Shown here one piece after another: positions 1-5,598 of a stretch of 30,917 nucleotides of DNA (its first letter is position 1; the number at the start of each line of letters is the position of its first letter). The stretch is from IMG/VR virus record IMGVR_UViG_3300030328_000829, positions 1 to 30,917 of that record; one strand, written 5' to 3'. Made by a program: the position numbers and the translations under genes. The notes under the pieces were generated by a model. The model did not search any database, had not been told where the DNA came from, and was given only the letters and a program-made list of their open reading frames with translations. The DNA comes from a virus.

Positions 1-69
1 TGCTATACACAAAAAGCTTCCCATTATGATCACGCTGATCAAAGCCTTCTCCCACTTGCTCAACCGCAC
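1..69 (-). CDS. Partial small membrane protein, N-terminus only
   Basis: A GTG-started frame runs off the left edge after 23 codons. It begins with a short basic stretch (RLSKWEK) followed by a hydrophobic run (ALISVIIMGSFLCIA) that looks like the first transmembrane helix of a small phage membrane protein. A GAGGA motif lies about nine bases upstream, and the start overlaps the end of the preceding 38-residue gene. Its place just after the terminase small subunit does not reveal a function. A competing frame opens at 160 and stays open to the edge, but its translation looks less natural. The call rests on a short stretch and is tentative. Confidence 0.5.
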   Translation of the reverse strand, partial: MRLSKWEKALISVIIMGSFLCIA

Positions 70-176
70 GATTCACATTCCTCAGGCGTTTCCAACCCAC
101 AAAAGATTTCCTCATCGACAAAGGGATCAACCCACTCTCCCATAGCCTCTTCGGGGACATCACTCCACGGCCTCAT
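60..176 (-). CDS. Small acidic protein with a CxxC pair, 38 aa
   Basis: This short gene begins inside the last codons of the terminase small subunit gene. Its ATG at 176 has a strong ribosome site, AGGAGG at 183-188 on the complement, six bases away, which is the main reason to believe it. The product is acidic and ends in ECESCG, so it has one CxxC pair that could hold half a metal site or make a disulfide. No family is recognised. Its end overlaps the GTG start of the next frame, which suggests translational coupling through the start of the late operon. Confidence 0.6.
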   Translation of the reverse strand: MRPWSDVPEEAMGEWVDPFVDEEIFCGLETPEECESCG

Positions 177-630
177 CAGCAACCTCCTCAGGTTTAAACT
201 CGGCCACCAAAGCCTCCAACTCCTCAGCCAGCTCTAAATCAGACAAACTAGACGCATCCTTATCCTCAACAACAAGACGACGCTTCGGCGTAAACTTCTC
301 AATATACTGCAAATACAAAGACGCAGCCTTCACATCACCATCAGCAGCCTGAGCAAACAAAGCATCAATCACAGTCTGAGTACGCTCAGGGTGAATATTC
401 AACTCAGCAGCACGACGATCCCACTCCTTCATAAACCTAGGATCACGCTTAATACGACGCAAAGAATCCTCATGTACACCGTTTAAATCAGCCCACTCGT
501 ACTGGTGTTTCGGGTCACGTTGCGGACCCTGCAACAACCAATCCAATAAACTCTTCCACATGTCAGGCATGAGTTTCTCACCCGTGTCTGGGTCTACTCT
601 CCAGCCTTTACCGCCACCATTTTTTGGCAT
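160..630 (-). CDS. terS: Terminase small subunit, 156 aa
   Basis: Probable DNA-recognition subunit of the packaging motor, which binds the phage genome and presents it to the large ATPase/nuclease subunit. Residues about 43-75 (motif YEWADLNGVHEDSLRRI, then RFMKEWDRR) look like the helix-turn-helix region of small terminases, followed by a helical middle and an acidic C-terminus. The start at 630 is chosen over 642 because GGAGG at 636-640 (complement) sits five bases before it. It is the first gene leftward from the control region, so it probably opens the late operon. The large subunit is not in the window. The assignment rests on pattern and position, not on an alignment. Confidence 0.7.
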   Translation of the reverse strand: MPKNGGGKGWRVDPDTGEKLMPDMWKSLLDWLLQGPQRDPKHQYEWADLNGVHEDSLRRIKRDPRFMKEWDRRAAELNIHPERTQTVIDALFAQAADGDVKAASLYLQYIEKFTPKRRLVVEDKDASSLSDLELAEELEALVAEFKPEEVADEAVE

Positions 631-658
631 ATTAACCTCCATAATAAAGTTAAGGAAC

Positions 659-762
659 GTCCCAAAATTAGAATGGGACTGCGGTACACTATAGACGACG
701 GAGTGCTAATCTCCGAGTTGAATCGCCCCAAGCGATTCAACGCTAGCTACTAGCAGCTAGCG
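659..762. repeat. Four consecutive stem-loops
   Basis: Four perfect inverted repeats follow each other. GTCCCA/TGGGAC at 659-664 and 674-679 has a 9-nt loop. CGGAG/CTCCG at 699-703 and 711-715 has a 7-nt loop. GTTGAATCGC/GCGATTCAAC at 717-726 and 732-741 has a 5-nt loop. CGCTAGCT/AGCTAGCG at 741-748 and 755-762 has a 6-nt loop. None is followed by a clear T run in either direction, so simple termination is not evident. They may structure the leader of the late transcript or serve as a single-strand initiation site. Confidence 0.75.
688..693 (-). promoter_or_regulatory. Possible -10 element of the late promoter
   Basis: On the minus strand the hexamer TATAGT (five of six matches to TATAAT) lies about 58 bases before the terminase small subunit start. 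No good -35 hexamer is found 16-18 bases upstream, so it would need an activator or a phage-specific factor. It lies between the first and second stem-loops. A weak call based on one hexamer and on where a late promoter is expected. Confidence 0.3.
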
Positions 763-899
763 TTAGAAACAAGCTAGCTCACGTTCATAGTACGTAAAAG
801 AAACCAGGTTAAAAAGTATTACGCATTTAGGGATGCTTATCTATACATATGTGTCCGCCCAACCCCCCACCCCATTGCCCCTCCCACCCAACTTCTTAC

Positions 900-914
900 T
901 GAGAATCATTCTCA
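900..914. promoter_or_regulatory. Fur-box-like palindrome
   Basis: TGAGAATCATTCTCA is a perfect 7-1-7 inverted repeat. It differs from the known Fur/Zur-type 7-1-7 pattern TGATAATnATTATCA at one symmetrical position pair. In the host this class of site binds ferric-uptake-type regulators. Whether a host regulator or a phage protein binds here is unknown. Confidence 0.5.
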
Positions 915-935
915 TTATTGGGCTTGTACTTTTTG

Positions 936-1040
936 CAGCTGTTAGCCAGCTGGCTGGACTTTTACAGCTGTTCTTGCAGCTGTCACTAGTTGCCAACAGC
1001 TGTCACCAGCTGGCACCAGCTGTTAGCCAGCTGGCTAGAC
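936..1040. repeat. Array of eight CAGCTG sites (iteron-like)
   Basis: The palindromic hexamer CAGCTG begins at 936, 947, 965, 977, 997, 1007, 1017 and 1028, giving spacings of 11, 18, 12, 20, 10, 10 and 11 bases, mostly close to one or two helical turns. The outer two pairs form 24-bp near-identical copies (936-959 and 1017-1040, one mismatch). CAGCTGTCAC also repeats at 977 and 997. Such phased arrays are typical of replication-initiator or partition-type binding regions. The binding protein is not identified. Confidence 0.8.
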
Positions 1041-1086
1041 ATTTTTCTCCGATCGGACATCTAAAAAAGAACTGGACTATTTAACG

Positions 1087-1100
1087 GATCTATGTAGATC
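1087..1100. promoter_or_regulatory. Palindromic operator candidate, copy 1
   Basis: GATCTATGTAGATC has six-base arms around a TG centre. Here the symmetry extends to GGATCTATGTAGATCC (1086-1101). It lies just upstream of the promoter of the regulator-like gene at 1291. Identical 14-bp copies occur at 2010-2023 and 2853-2866, each in a gap before a gene, which makes an operator likely. Confidence 0.65.
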
Positions 1101-1122
1101 CATTGAAATCTTTTGTTTGGTA

Positions 1123-1152
1123 TTGACCTAACTGGAATAGTGGGTGTAAGAT
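1123..1152 (+). promoter_or_regulatory. Sigma70-like promoter
   Basis: A -35 hexamer TTGACC (1123-1128) is followed after 18 bases by a -10 hexamer TAAGAT (1147-1152). It points at the gene beginning at 1291 and leaves a leader of about 130 bases containing the GAGAGAGTCTCTC palindrome (1229-1241). Confidence 0.5.
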
Positions 1153-1290
1153 TTACTTAGTGGGTTATTGCTGAACGTCTGGCAAAGACTCACGAGCGTA
1201 TATTGAAAACTAAATAGAGGATTTAGCTGAGAGAGTCTCTCGGCTTTCTCCGTTGAATTTTCTATTTCTAAAAAGAAATGAGGATAAGAA

Positions 1291-1956
1291 ATGACAACAG
1301 ATAAAAAAGCTAAATCGGTAGAACGGGTTTTACCCGTTAAGGCAGATTGTGTCGAGCTTGCGAAACTAGCTACAGATTCTCGTAAGGGAATCTGGAAAAT
1401 GGGCGATGCCCTCAAAACGTTAGTTCCACAAGTCGGTATCCATTGGAAACAATTAGACGGGGAAAAAGCATCAGAGGCAAAAGCCTTTGAGGCGGTTTCT
1501 CTTTATGTCGGAATTGCGCCTACTACTCTCAAGGCATATCGCAATACTGCGATCGCTTTTAAAGTGGAAGATCGCAATATGGATATAAATTTTTCCATCT
1601 ATAAAGAATTAGCATCGCTGGCAAATACTAAAGGTCAGTACGCTAAAACTATTAAATGGATAAATTCTAATCCGACAGCTACTGCTGAAGATGCTAAAAA
1701 CCATCGCAAGGCAATTAACGGTTCTTTAGAACCTGTAATCACCAACGGAACTGATCCAGCGCCTAGCGTTGAAAGTTCCAGCGATGATGGTACGACACCT
1801 AATGCAACCGCTACAGATGTAGAGGGAACATTGGAGATGTTAAATTTAGCTACTGCCACTATTGTTAATAATCGTGACCTTTTTGTAGATCACGAAAATG
1901 TAATAATGGCAGCGGTTAACAAGTTAGCTACTGATTTAGTACCTGTTAAAAATTAA
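1291..1956 (+). CDS. Putative DNA-binding regulator, 221 aa
   Basis: Not recognised as a named family. Residues about 66-90 (FEAVSLYVG-IAP-TTLKAYRNTAIAF) read as helix, turn and recognition helix. The C-terminal third (about 145-180) is a Ser/Thr/Asp-rich linker, followed by a short helical tail. A GAGGA ribosome site precedes the ATG. The gene stands alone: own promoter at 1123-1152, strong intrinsic terminator at 1965-1992, and identical GATCTATGTAGATC palindromes on both sides (1087 and 2010). This suggests an autoregulated early or immunity-type regulator, or an initiator acting on the adjacent CAGCTG array. Its codons look more A/T-ending than those of its neighbours. The role is inferred from layout. 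Confidence 0.6.
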   Translation: MTTDKKAKSVERVLPVKADCVELAKLATDSRKGIWKMGDALKTLVPQVGIHWKQLDGEKASEAKAFEAVSLYVGIAPTTLKAYRNTAIAFKVEDRNMDINFSIYKELASLANTKGQYAKTIKWINSNPTATAEDAKNHRKAINGSLEPVITNGTDPAPSVESSSDDGTTPNATATDVEGTLEMLNLATATIVNNRDLFVDHENVIMAAVNKLATDLVPVKN

Positions 1957-1964
1957 ATAAGATC

Positions 1965-1992
1965 GGGGCACGCAAAAGCGTGCCCCTTTTTT
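1965..1992 (+). terminator. Intrinsic terminator
   Basis: A 9-bp GC-rich stem (GGGGCACGC/GCGTGCCCC) with an AAAA loop is followed at once by six T. It lies nine bases after the stop of the regulator-like gene and would isolate it from the following small-gene operon. Confidence 0.92.
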
Positions 1993-2009
1993 ATTGCCCA
2001 TGTTTATCT

Positions 2010-2023
2010 GATCTATGTAGATC
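2010..2023. promoter_or_regulatory. Palindromic operator candidate, copy 2
   Basis: Second exact copy of GATCTATGTAGATC, with symmetry extended by one base each side (2009-2024). It lies between the terminator of the regulator-like gene and the small membrane protein gene at 2079. A TATAAG hexamer at 2052-2057 could be the -10 of the promoter it controls, but no clear -35 is visible. Confidence 0.6.
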
Positions 2024-2078
2024 AATTAAAAGTGCTATTCCTGGAGTGCACTATAAGTACTAGAAGGAGTACGAAATT

Positions 2079-2228
2079 ATGGAATTATTATTTTTACATA
2101 CAGCTCTTATGTTGGTTGGTGTTGTGAGTGTTTGGATTGCTATCGATTGGGTTGTTTCTTGTATTCGAGAAGATGGTGCGATTGATGGTTGGACTACGTA
2201 CAAGGAGGTTAGAAGAGATGCACGTTAG
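2079..2228 (+). CDS. Small single-pass membrane protein, 49 aa
   Basis: Starts at an ATG with AAGGAG (2064-2069) nine bases upstream. Residues 2-28 are strongly hydrophobic (LLFLHTALMLVGVVSVWIAI and onward) and should form one membrane helix, followed by a charged tail of about 20 residues. It is the first gene after the second operator copy, so it is probably made early under the same control. No family is recognised. Small early phage membrane proteins often act on the host envelope or block superinfection, but nothing here shows that. Its 3' end overlaps the next gene. Confidence 0.7.
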   Translation: MELLFLHTALMLVGVVSVWIAIDWVVSCIREDGAIDGWTTYKEVRRDAR

Positions 2229-2469
2229 TGAGATGTTGGAGGCGGTGAAGGACAATCCGAGCGGGTTGTTTGTTGTTGTTGCCTCGTTTGAGAACGAGGA
2301 CAAGACAGACACTGCGGATTTCTGGACTGTTGCTGATGGGTTAGAAGAAGCGAGAGCTGTGAGTATCGGCTTGCAGATGGAGGAGGATTACTATTCGGGT
2401 GGGGTGTATGTGTGCATTGAGTCTGCGATATTCCCCACGTTGGAGGAGGAGTTGAGAAGAAATGAGTGA
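2218..2469 (+). CDS. Hypothetical protein, 83 aa
   Basis: The start at 2218 is preferred over longer in-frame starts because AAGGAGG (2202-2208) lies nine bases before it and the reading then overlaps the upstream gene by only 11 bases. The product begins MHVSEMLEAVKDNPSG, has a beta-like stretch (GLFVVVASFE), then an acidic helical part ending LEEELRRNE. The pattern suggests a small alpha/beta fold, but no family is recognised. It sits in a chain of overlapping small genes under the second operator copy. Confidence 0.7.
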   Translation: MHVSEMLEAVKDNPSGLFVVVASFENEDKTDTADFWTVADGLEEARAVSIGLQMEEDYYSGGVYVCIESAIFPTLEEELRRNE

Positions 2470-2593
2470 GCAGGGTGTGTTGTTTGGTGTGCCTGAGCCT
2501 CGTCTGTGTACGAAGGAGGAGAACCTAATGCACATTGAGTTGTTGCGGTTGGAGTTGAGGAGAAGGAGGGAGGAGGTGAATGAGAATGAGTAG
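2462..2593 (+). CDS. Hypothetical small charged protein, 43 aa
   Basis: The ATG overlaps the end of the upstream gene by eight bases, with a purine-rich GAGAAGAA stretch before it. The product has a hydrophobic start (GVLFGV) and a highly charged helical tail (LRLELRRRREEV). No family is recognised. Reality is supported by its exact fit between two neighbours with short overlaps on both sides, not by any motif. Confidence 0.45.
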   Translation: MSEQGVLFGVPEPRLCTKEENLMHIELLRLELRRRREEVNENE

Positions 2594-2849
2594 GAAATTA
2601 CCTGAACTACCCGATGAGCGTCCTGTTATCAGGATGAAGGGTGTCTGTGTGTCTGATGAGGAGCTGGTCGAGGAGGCTAGGTACTCGAAGCAGGTGCGAG
2701 AAGAAGCCGAGTCTTTGTTCAGCATGATTGAGAATGTTGTGTTGGATCAGCGTAAGGAGTCGGCTGAACATTGGTGGTTGGTTTGTCTTGCCGTGCGGCA
2801 ACACGTTGATGATTACCTAACCCATTGGTGTTGGGTAGAGGGAGATTGA
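2586..2849 (+). CDS. Hypothetical protein, 87 aa
   Basis: The start at 2586 is chosen over the ATG at 2580 because GGAGG at 2572-2576 is nine bases from the first and too close to the second. The product is helical, with a Pro/Glu/Arg-rich start (PELPDERPV), a long acidic helix, and a Trp- and His-containing end (EHWWLVCLAVRQHVDDYLTHWCW). It closes the first small-gene cluster; the third operator copy follows four bases after the stop. Unrecognised. Confidence 0.7.
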   Translation: MSRKLPELPDERPVIRMKGVCVSDEELVEEARYSKQVREEAESLFSMIENVVLDQRKESAEHWWLVCLAVRQHVDDYLTHWCWVEGD

Positions 2850-2850
2850 A

Positions 2851-2878
2851 TTGATCTATGTAGATCGGTTGTGATAAA
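2851..2878 (+). promoter_or_regulatory. Promoter overlapped by operator copy 3
   Basis: The third exact GATCTATGTAGATC copy lies at 2853-2866. A -35-like TTGATC (2851-2856) overlaps its left arm. After 16 bases comes GATAAA (2873-2878), preceded by TGT as in an extended -10. A protein on the palindrome would block RNA polymerase, as a repressor does. It points at the gene at 2903. The hexamers are imperfect. Confidence 0.5.
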
Positions 2879-2902
2879 GTGGTATATATAAGGAGGTGAG
2901 AG

Positions 2903-3028
2903 ATGAATAACGAACTAGAAGTAGGCAAGAACTACACAATAGAAGAACTACTAGAAATGTTTCCTCAATCAGAGGGACATTTATATATCGGTTGGGATGA
3001 ACTAGAAGAAGGGAATAAATATGACTGA
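2903..3028 (+). CDS. Hypothetical acidic protein, 41 aa
   Basis: Has a strong ribosome site, AGGAGGT (2891-2897), five bases before the ATG. The product (MNNELEVGKNYTIEELLEMF and onward) is acidic and probably forms a short strand followed by a helix, with a G-x-x-Y-T-I-EEL pattern like a miniature regulatory domain. No family is recognised. It is the first gene after the third operator copy and overlaps the next gene by eight bases. Confidence 0.7.
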   Translation: MNNELEVGKNYTIEELLEMFPQSEGHLYIGWDELEEGNKYD

Positions 3029-3224
3029 CCCACAAGACATAGATGTGTGTGCCCAGTGTGGCACACCTATTAACTGTGACGAGTCGTGTCTGCAAGGACA
3101 GACACAACTCTTGAAGCAGTATGAAGAGGCTATCCGTAGAGCTGAGGATGAGGAGGTTGACCGTATGGCTGACGACTTGTTCACCAGCTTCACGGATATG
3201 CAACGACAAGCAAACAAACTATAG
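3021..3224 (+). CDS. Small Cys-pair (zinc-ribbon-like) protein, 67 aa
   Basis: The N-terminus carries CAQCG (residues 10-14) and CDESC (19-23), a spacing able to bind one zinc ion. A long acidic amphipathic helix of about 40 residues follows. No enzyme signature is present. The start overlaps the preceding gene (ATGACTGA), which indicates coupled translation. It is one of several Cys-pair proteins in this operon; such small phage proteins may bind nucleic acid or host proteins, which is not shown here. Confidence 0.75.
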   Translation: MTDPQDIDVCAQCGTPINCDESCLQGQTQLLKQYEEAIRRAEDEEVDRMADDLFTSFTDMQRQANKL

Positions 3225-3233
3225 GAGGTGAAG

Positions 3234-3518
3234 ATGCTTGAGTTAGACAACAAGGAGGTCATCTTATGGGTGGACTGTGCTACATGCAGACAGCATGGAG
3301 CTATGAACGTTCTGTATGGTGACCTTAAAAGATATGAGGAGGGTGCTCGTTTAGAGGAGGCTTTCCCTGAGCTGACCGAAGTTAACCAACGTGAAGTGGT
3401 GATTGGTTGGCGGTCAGGAATGTTCACATGCCCTGAGTGTTGGGATCGGTTGCGGGCAGATGAGGAGCAGGCTGACTACCTGTTAAGTGTGCAGTTGGAA
3501 GAACAAAGGGAGGGCTAA
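3234..3518 (+). CDS. Zinc-ribbon-like protein, 94 aa
   Basis: The ATG at 3234 is preferred over the GTG at 3228, which lies inside the ribosome site itself (AGGAGGT at 3223-3229). The product has two distant CxxC pairs, CATC near residue 16 and CPEC near residue 67, the usual layout of a zinc ribbon interrupted by an acidic helical insert. The C-terminus is a Glu/Gln-rich helix. The stop shares its last base with the next start (TAATG). No precise family is recognised. Confidence 0.75.
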   Translation: MLELDNKEVILWVDCATCRQHGAMNVLYGDLKRYEEGARLEEAFPELTEVNQREVVIGWRSGMFTCPECWDRLRADEEQADYLLSVQLEEQREG

Positions 3519-3787
3519 TGCCTGACAAACCAAGAGCAGTAGATTTTGCTACTGCAACTTTAGACAAACTAGAAAAAGACCACACTCAAATAGAGAAAGG
3601 TCATTGCGATTTATGTGATGACATGCTGTTAATGCGAGGATGGGATTTGGCAGTTCGTGTAGGGAATGGTGATGGTAGTCATCTTAAACCTAGAAAATGG
3701 ACTGTTCATTATGTTGACAGCGTGAAAGATTTTCACCAAGACCAAAGAAACTTTGTACGGAGATTCAACTTAGGAATGGAAGGCTAA
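3518..3787 (+). CDS. Hypothetical protein with CxxC, 89 aa
   Basis: Starts on the TAATG junction with the upstream gene, with GGAGGG shortly before it. The product has CDLCDD near residues 30-35 and a basic C-terminal half with several Lys, Arg and aromatic residues (PRKWTVHYVDSVKDFHQDQ). The single CxxC may pair with nearby His residues in a metal site. No family is recognised. It is tightly coupled to both neighbours. Confidence 0.7.
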   Translation: MPDKPRAVDFATATLDKLEKDHTQIEKGHCDLCDDMLLMRGWDLAVRVGNGDGSHLKPRKWTVHYVDSVKDFHQDQRNFVRRFNLGMEG

Positions 3788-3993
3788 TGCCAGAACTTAA
3801 GTTCATAGACCTTAACCATCCTGATGGGATGGAGAAGTACAGAAAGATGTACGGGTGGAAGGTGTGCGGGTTCTGCGAGAAGTCATATAACCCTAAGAAA
3901 CATTTCGATGGGGTGATGTACAAGAAAGATGAGGATGGGGAGAGTAAACCTATTTGTCATCGTTGCTTGTACCCATACAAGTATTCATATTAG
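3787..3993 (+). CDS. Small zinc-finger-like protein, 68 aa
   Basis: Starts on another TAATG junction. It has CGFCEKSYNPKKHF near residues 27-40 and CHRC near 57-60, so a four-Cys zinc ribbon is very likely. The charged loop between the pairs (YKKDEDGES) is typical of small phage zinc ribbons. It may act as a nucleic-acid-binding or host-takeover factor; that is inference. The next gene begins 11 bases after its stop. Confidence 0.75.
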   Translation: MPELKFIDLNHPDGMEKYRKMYGWKVCGFCEKSYNPKKHFDGVMYKKDEDGESKPICHRCLYPYKYSY

Positions 3994-4004
3994 AAAGGGG
4001 AGAC

Positions 4005-4886
4005 ATGAGTAAGACAGAACAAGTGGTGCACCTGGGCAAGGTGCACACACCAGTGGAGCTGAAGCCGAGCGGTAACAGGAAGCTGTCGCCGTATCAGCAT
4101 CAGAAGAAAGGGCATGCAACAGAAGCTACTGTTGTGGTTAAGAATGCGATGGGTACTCTTGCATCTGAGTGCAAGTGGAGGACTCCATTCTGTGAGGGAT
4201 GCTACGCACAAGCTTCTGAAGTGTACCCGAATGTGCATGCGCTGCTGTCCCACAACACGGGACACATAAAAGGGAAGCGTTGGGGTGATCTCGTCCCACT
4301 ATTCGACAGACTCGTACACGATGCTGAGGTGGAGATGATCAAACGCAATGTCCCACTAGAGGACAGGATCTACCGTCCGCATTGGGACGGTGAGCTGGAC
4401 TCATTCGATGAGCTGGAAGCATGGAACACAGTCGCAGGGTACTACCCCGACATGAAGGTTTACATGTACACAAGAGCACACCGTCTGGTGTACCAGCTCT
4501 TGCAATACCACGGAGGTAAGACATCCAACCTAGTTATCTACCTGTCAGTAGACAGAGACAACATAAACACAGCATTAGCCGTGAAAAATTTCGACCCTAA
4601 AGGGTTAATAAAATATGCGTACTGTGGTGACACATGGGAGGAGACGGAAGAAGTAGCGAGCCACTTCGAAGGAGAACGTAAGGGACCCCGATGCCCTGAG
4701 CTGACGGGGAAGATTCCTTTAATAGTTTGGGAGTCCGATGAGGAACGGACTGCCCGTAGATCTAATGCGATGGAAGCAGGGATGAGCGAGAAGCGTGTCC
4801 CTGATCGTGTTGGTAAAGGGGCGTGTGTCGAGTGTGGCATGTGCCCTGATGGAATAAACAACGTGCGTTTCGCACAAGAAAGGTAA
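4005..4886 (+). CDS. GP88-family phage protein with Cys clusters, 293 aa
   Basis: Resembles the mycobacteriophage gene-product-88 family, whose function is not established. Visible hallmarks are an N-terminal Cys group ending in CYA (C56, C63, C66), a central RPHWDGE (124-130) followed by a helix and PDMKVYMYTR (149-157), a strand with LSVD (180-183), and a C-terminal group GACVECGMC (C274, C277, C280) with C230 before it. Two separated Cys groups could hold an iron-sulfur cluster or zinc. The start at 4005 has AGGGGAG before it; an earlier in-frame ATG at 3954 would overlap the upstream gene heavily. It lies 713 bases upstream of the DpdA-like gene. The family call is from memory of its motifs. 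Confidence 0.6.
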   Translation: MSKTEQVVHLGKVHTPVELKPSGNRKLSPYQHQKKGHATEATVVVKNAMGTLASECKWRTPFCEGCYAQASEVYPNVHALLSHNTGHIKGKRWGDLVPLFDRLVHDAEVEMIKRNVPLEDRIYRPHWDGELDSFDELEAWNTVAGYYPDMKVYMYTRAHRLVYQLLQYHGGKTSNLVIYLSVDRDNINTALAVKNFDPKGLIKYAYCGDTWEETEEVASHFEGERKGPRCPELTGKIPLIVWESDEERTARRSNAMEAGMSEKRVPDRVGKGACVECGMCPDGINNVRFAQER

Positions 4887-4892
4887 AAAGAA

Positions 4893-5297
4893 ATGGAGCT
4901 AGAAGGAGAAGTAAGTATCTGTATTGATGAGATACTCAATGTCTCTATGGAGTTGGACACTGAAAGGTTAGCTGAAGAGTTAGCCATAGAGCACAACTTT
5001 GTAGATGATGAAGTCATGAGAGAGTTTTTCTATTCTCATATAGAAGACTCAGTTCAAGATGAAATAGCGGGAGTGAGTCTGGAAGTGTCAGATAATACTG
5101 ATGCCATAGATGACTTGCGTGTACAAGTTGAAGGGTTAGAACCTGATAACAACTATGTGCGGATCAATGATCTACGCACAATCATACGTGAAGAGATAGC
5201 AGCTGCATTAAGTGCCGCTATTAATCACACTAATAGAGGCAGGATGTCGATGTCCGAGTGGGCACGAGAAGAGAAAGGGATGATAGATGGGCGCTAA
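4893..5297 (+). CDS. Hypothetical acidic coiled-coil protein, 134 aa
   Basis: The product is acidic and mostly helical. Residues about 50-95 (EIAGVSLEVSDNTDAIDDLRVQVEGLE and onward) show the heptad-like spacing of a coiled coil, as seen in small phage scaffold-like or oligomerising proteins. The C-terminus (MSMSEWAREEKGM) is amphipathic. There is no Cys and no catalytic motif. It begins six bases after the GP88-type gene and overlaps the next gene by 11 bases. Function unknown. Confidence 0.7.
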   Translation: MELEGEVSICIDEILNVSMELDTERLAEELAIEHNFVDDEVMREFFYSHIEDSVQDEIAGVSLEVSDNTDAIDDLRVQVEGLEPDNNYVRINDLRTIIREEIAAALSAAINHTNRGRMSMSEWAREEKGMIDGR

Positions 5298-5586
5298 TCA
5301 GTTCGGTAAATGCCGTGATGTGGAAGAACCTTATGCCGTGTACATAGACGTGCATAAACAGTTTGAGACGAGAGTCTTGAAGACATACCAAACACGGGAG
5401 AAGGAGCAGGATAATCCTAATGCTCGTTGGTTTGTGGCTGTGAAGTCACCGTATACCTTCGGGTCTTGGGAGTATGGCGATTCCTATGTACGTAATGTAT
5501 TAGGTGATGTCGTACAAAGTGATCCGCTTTGGGAGGAAGAGTATGTTCTCCCAGCTTTGAGGTTGAAAGCACAAGGCCATGGGTAA
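5287..5586 (+). CDS. Hypothetical protein, 99 aa
   Basis: Begins inside the end of the preceding gene, with AAAGGGA upstream. The product is rich in aromatic residues in its middle (YAVYIDVHKQF, RWFVAVKSPYTFGSWEYGDSYV), which suggests a small beta-rich domain. No family is recognised. It lies directly before the DpdA-like gene, with a 12-base gap, so it is probably co-expressed with it. Confidence 0.65.
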   Translation: MGANQFGKCRDVEEPYAVYIDVHKQFETRVLKTYQTREKEQDNPNARWFVAVKSPYTFGSWEYGDSYVRNVLGDVVQSDPLWEEEYVLPALRLKAQGHG

Positions 5587-5598
5587 GTTGGAGGTTGT

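Larger units (their letters stand above)
631..1290. other. Divergent control region, no convincing gene
   Basis: About 660 bases separate the leftward terminase operon from the rightward early genes. From left to right it holds four stem-loops (659-762), a Fur-box-like palindrome (900-914), an array of eight CAGCTG sites (936-1033), a 10-bp palindrome TCCGATCGGA (1048-1057), the GATCTATGTAGATC palindrome (1087-1100), a sigma70-like promoter (1123-1152), and a GAGAGA-G-TCTCTC palindrome (1229-1241) in the leader of the next gene. A frame at 833-1084 exists but is a by-product of the repeats. The region is the best candidate for the replication origin and the main transcription switch; that role is inferred. 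Confidence 0.7.

Noticed and set aside
1-160. Frame open from ATG at 160 to the left edge, overlapping the terS stop as ATGA
   Set aside because: The translation looks less natural than the competing pair of frames, one of which has a strong AGGAGG site at the right distance.
673-750. Possible tRNA: CGGAG/CTCCG stem with a seven-base loop containing CTA looks like an anticodon arm
   Set aside because: Neither strand gives a matching acceptor stem, D-arm or T-arm around it, and position 33 is not T on the plus strand.
833-1084. Open frame of 83 codons on the plus strand with hydrophobic content
   Set aside because: It is produced by the CAGCTG repeats (SQLA/LQL words), has no properly spaced ribosome site, and lies across several palindromes. 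It looks like control DNA, not a gene.
1549-1556. Single GCGATCGC octamer, the HIP1 repeat typical of cyanobacteria
   Set aside because: Only one copy was noticed in nearly 31 kb, so it says nothing about a cyanobacterial host.
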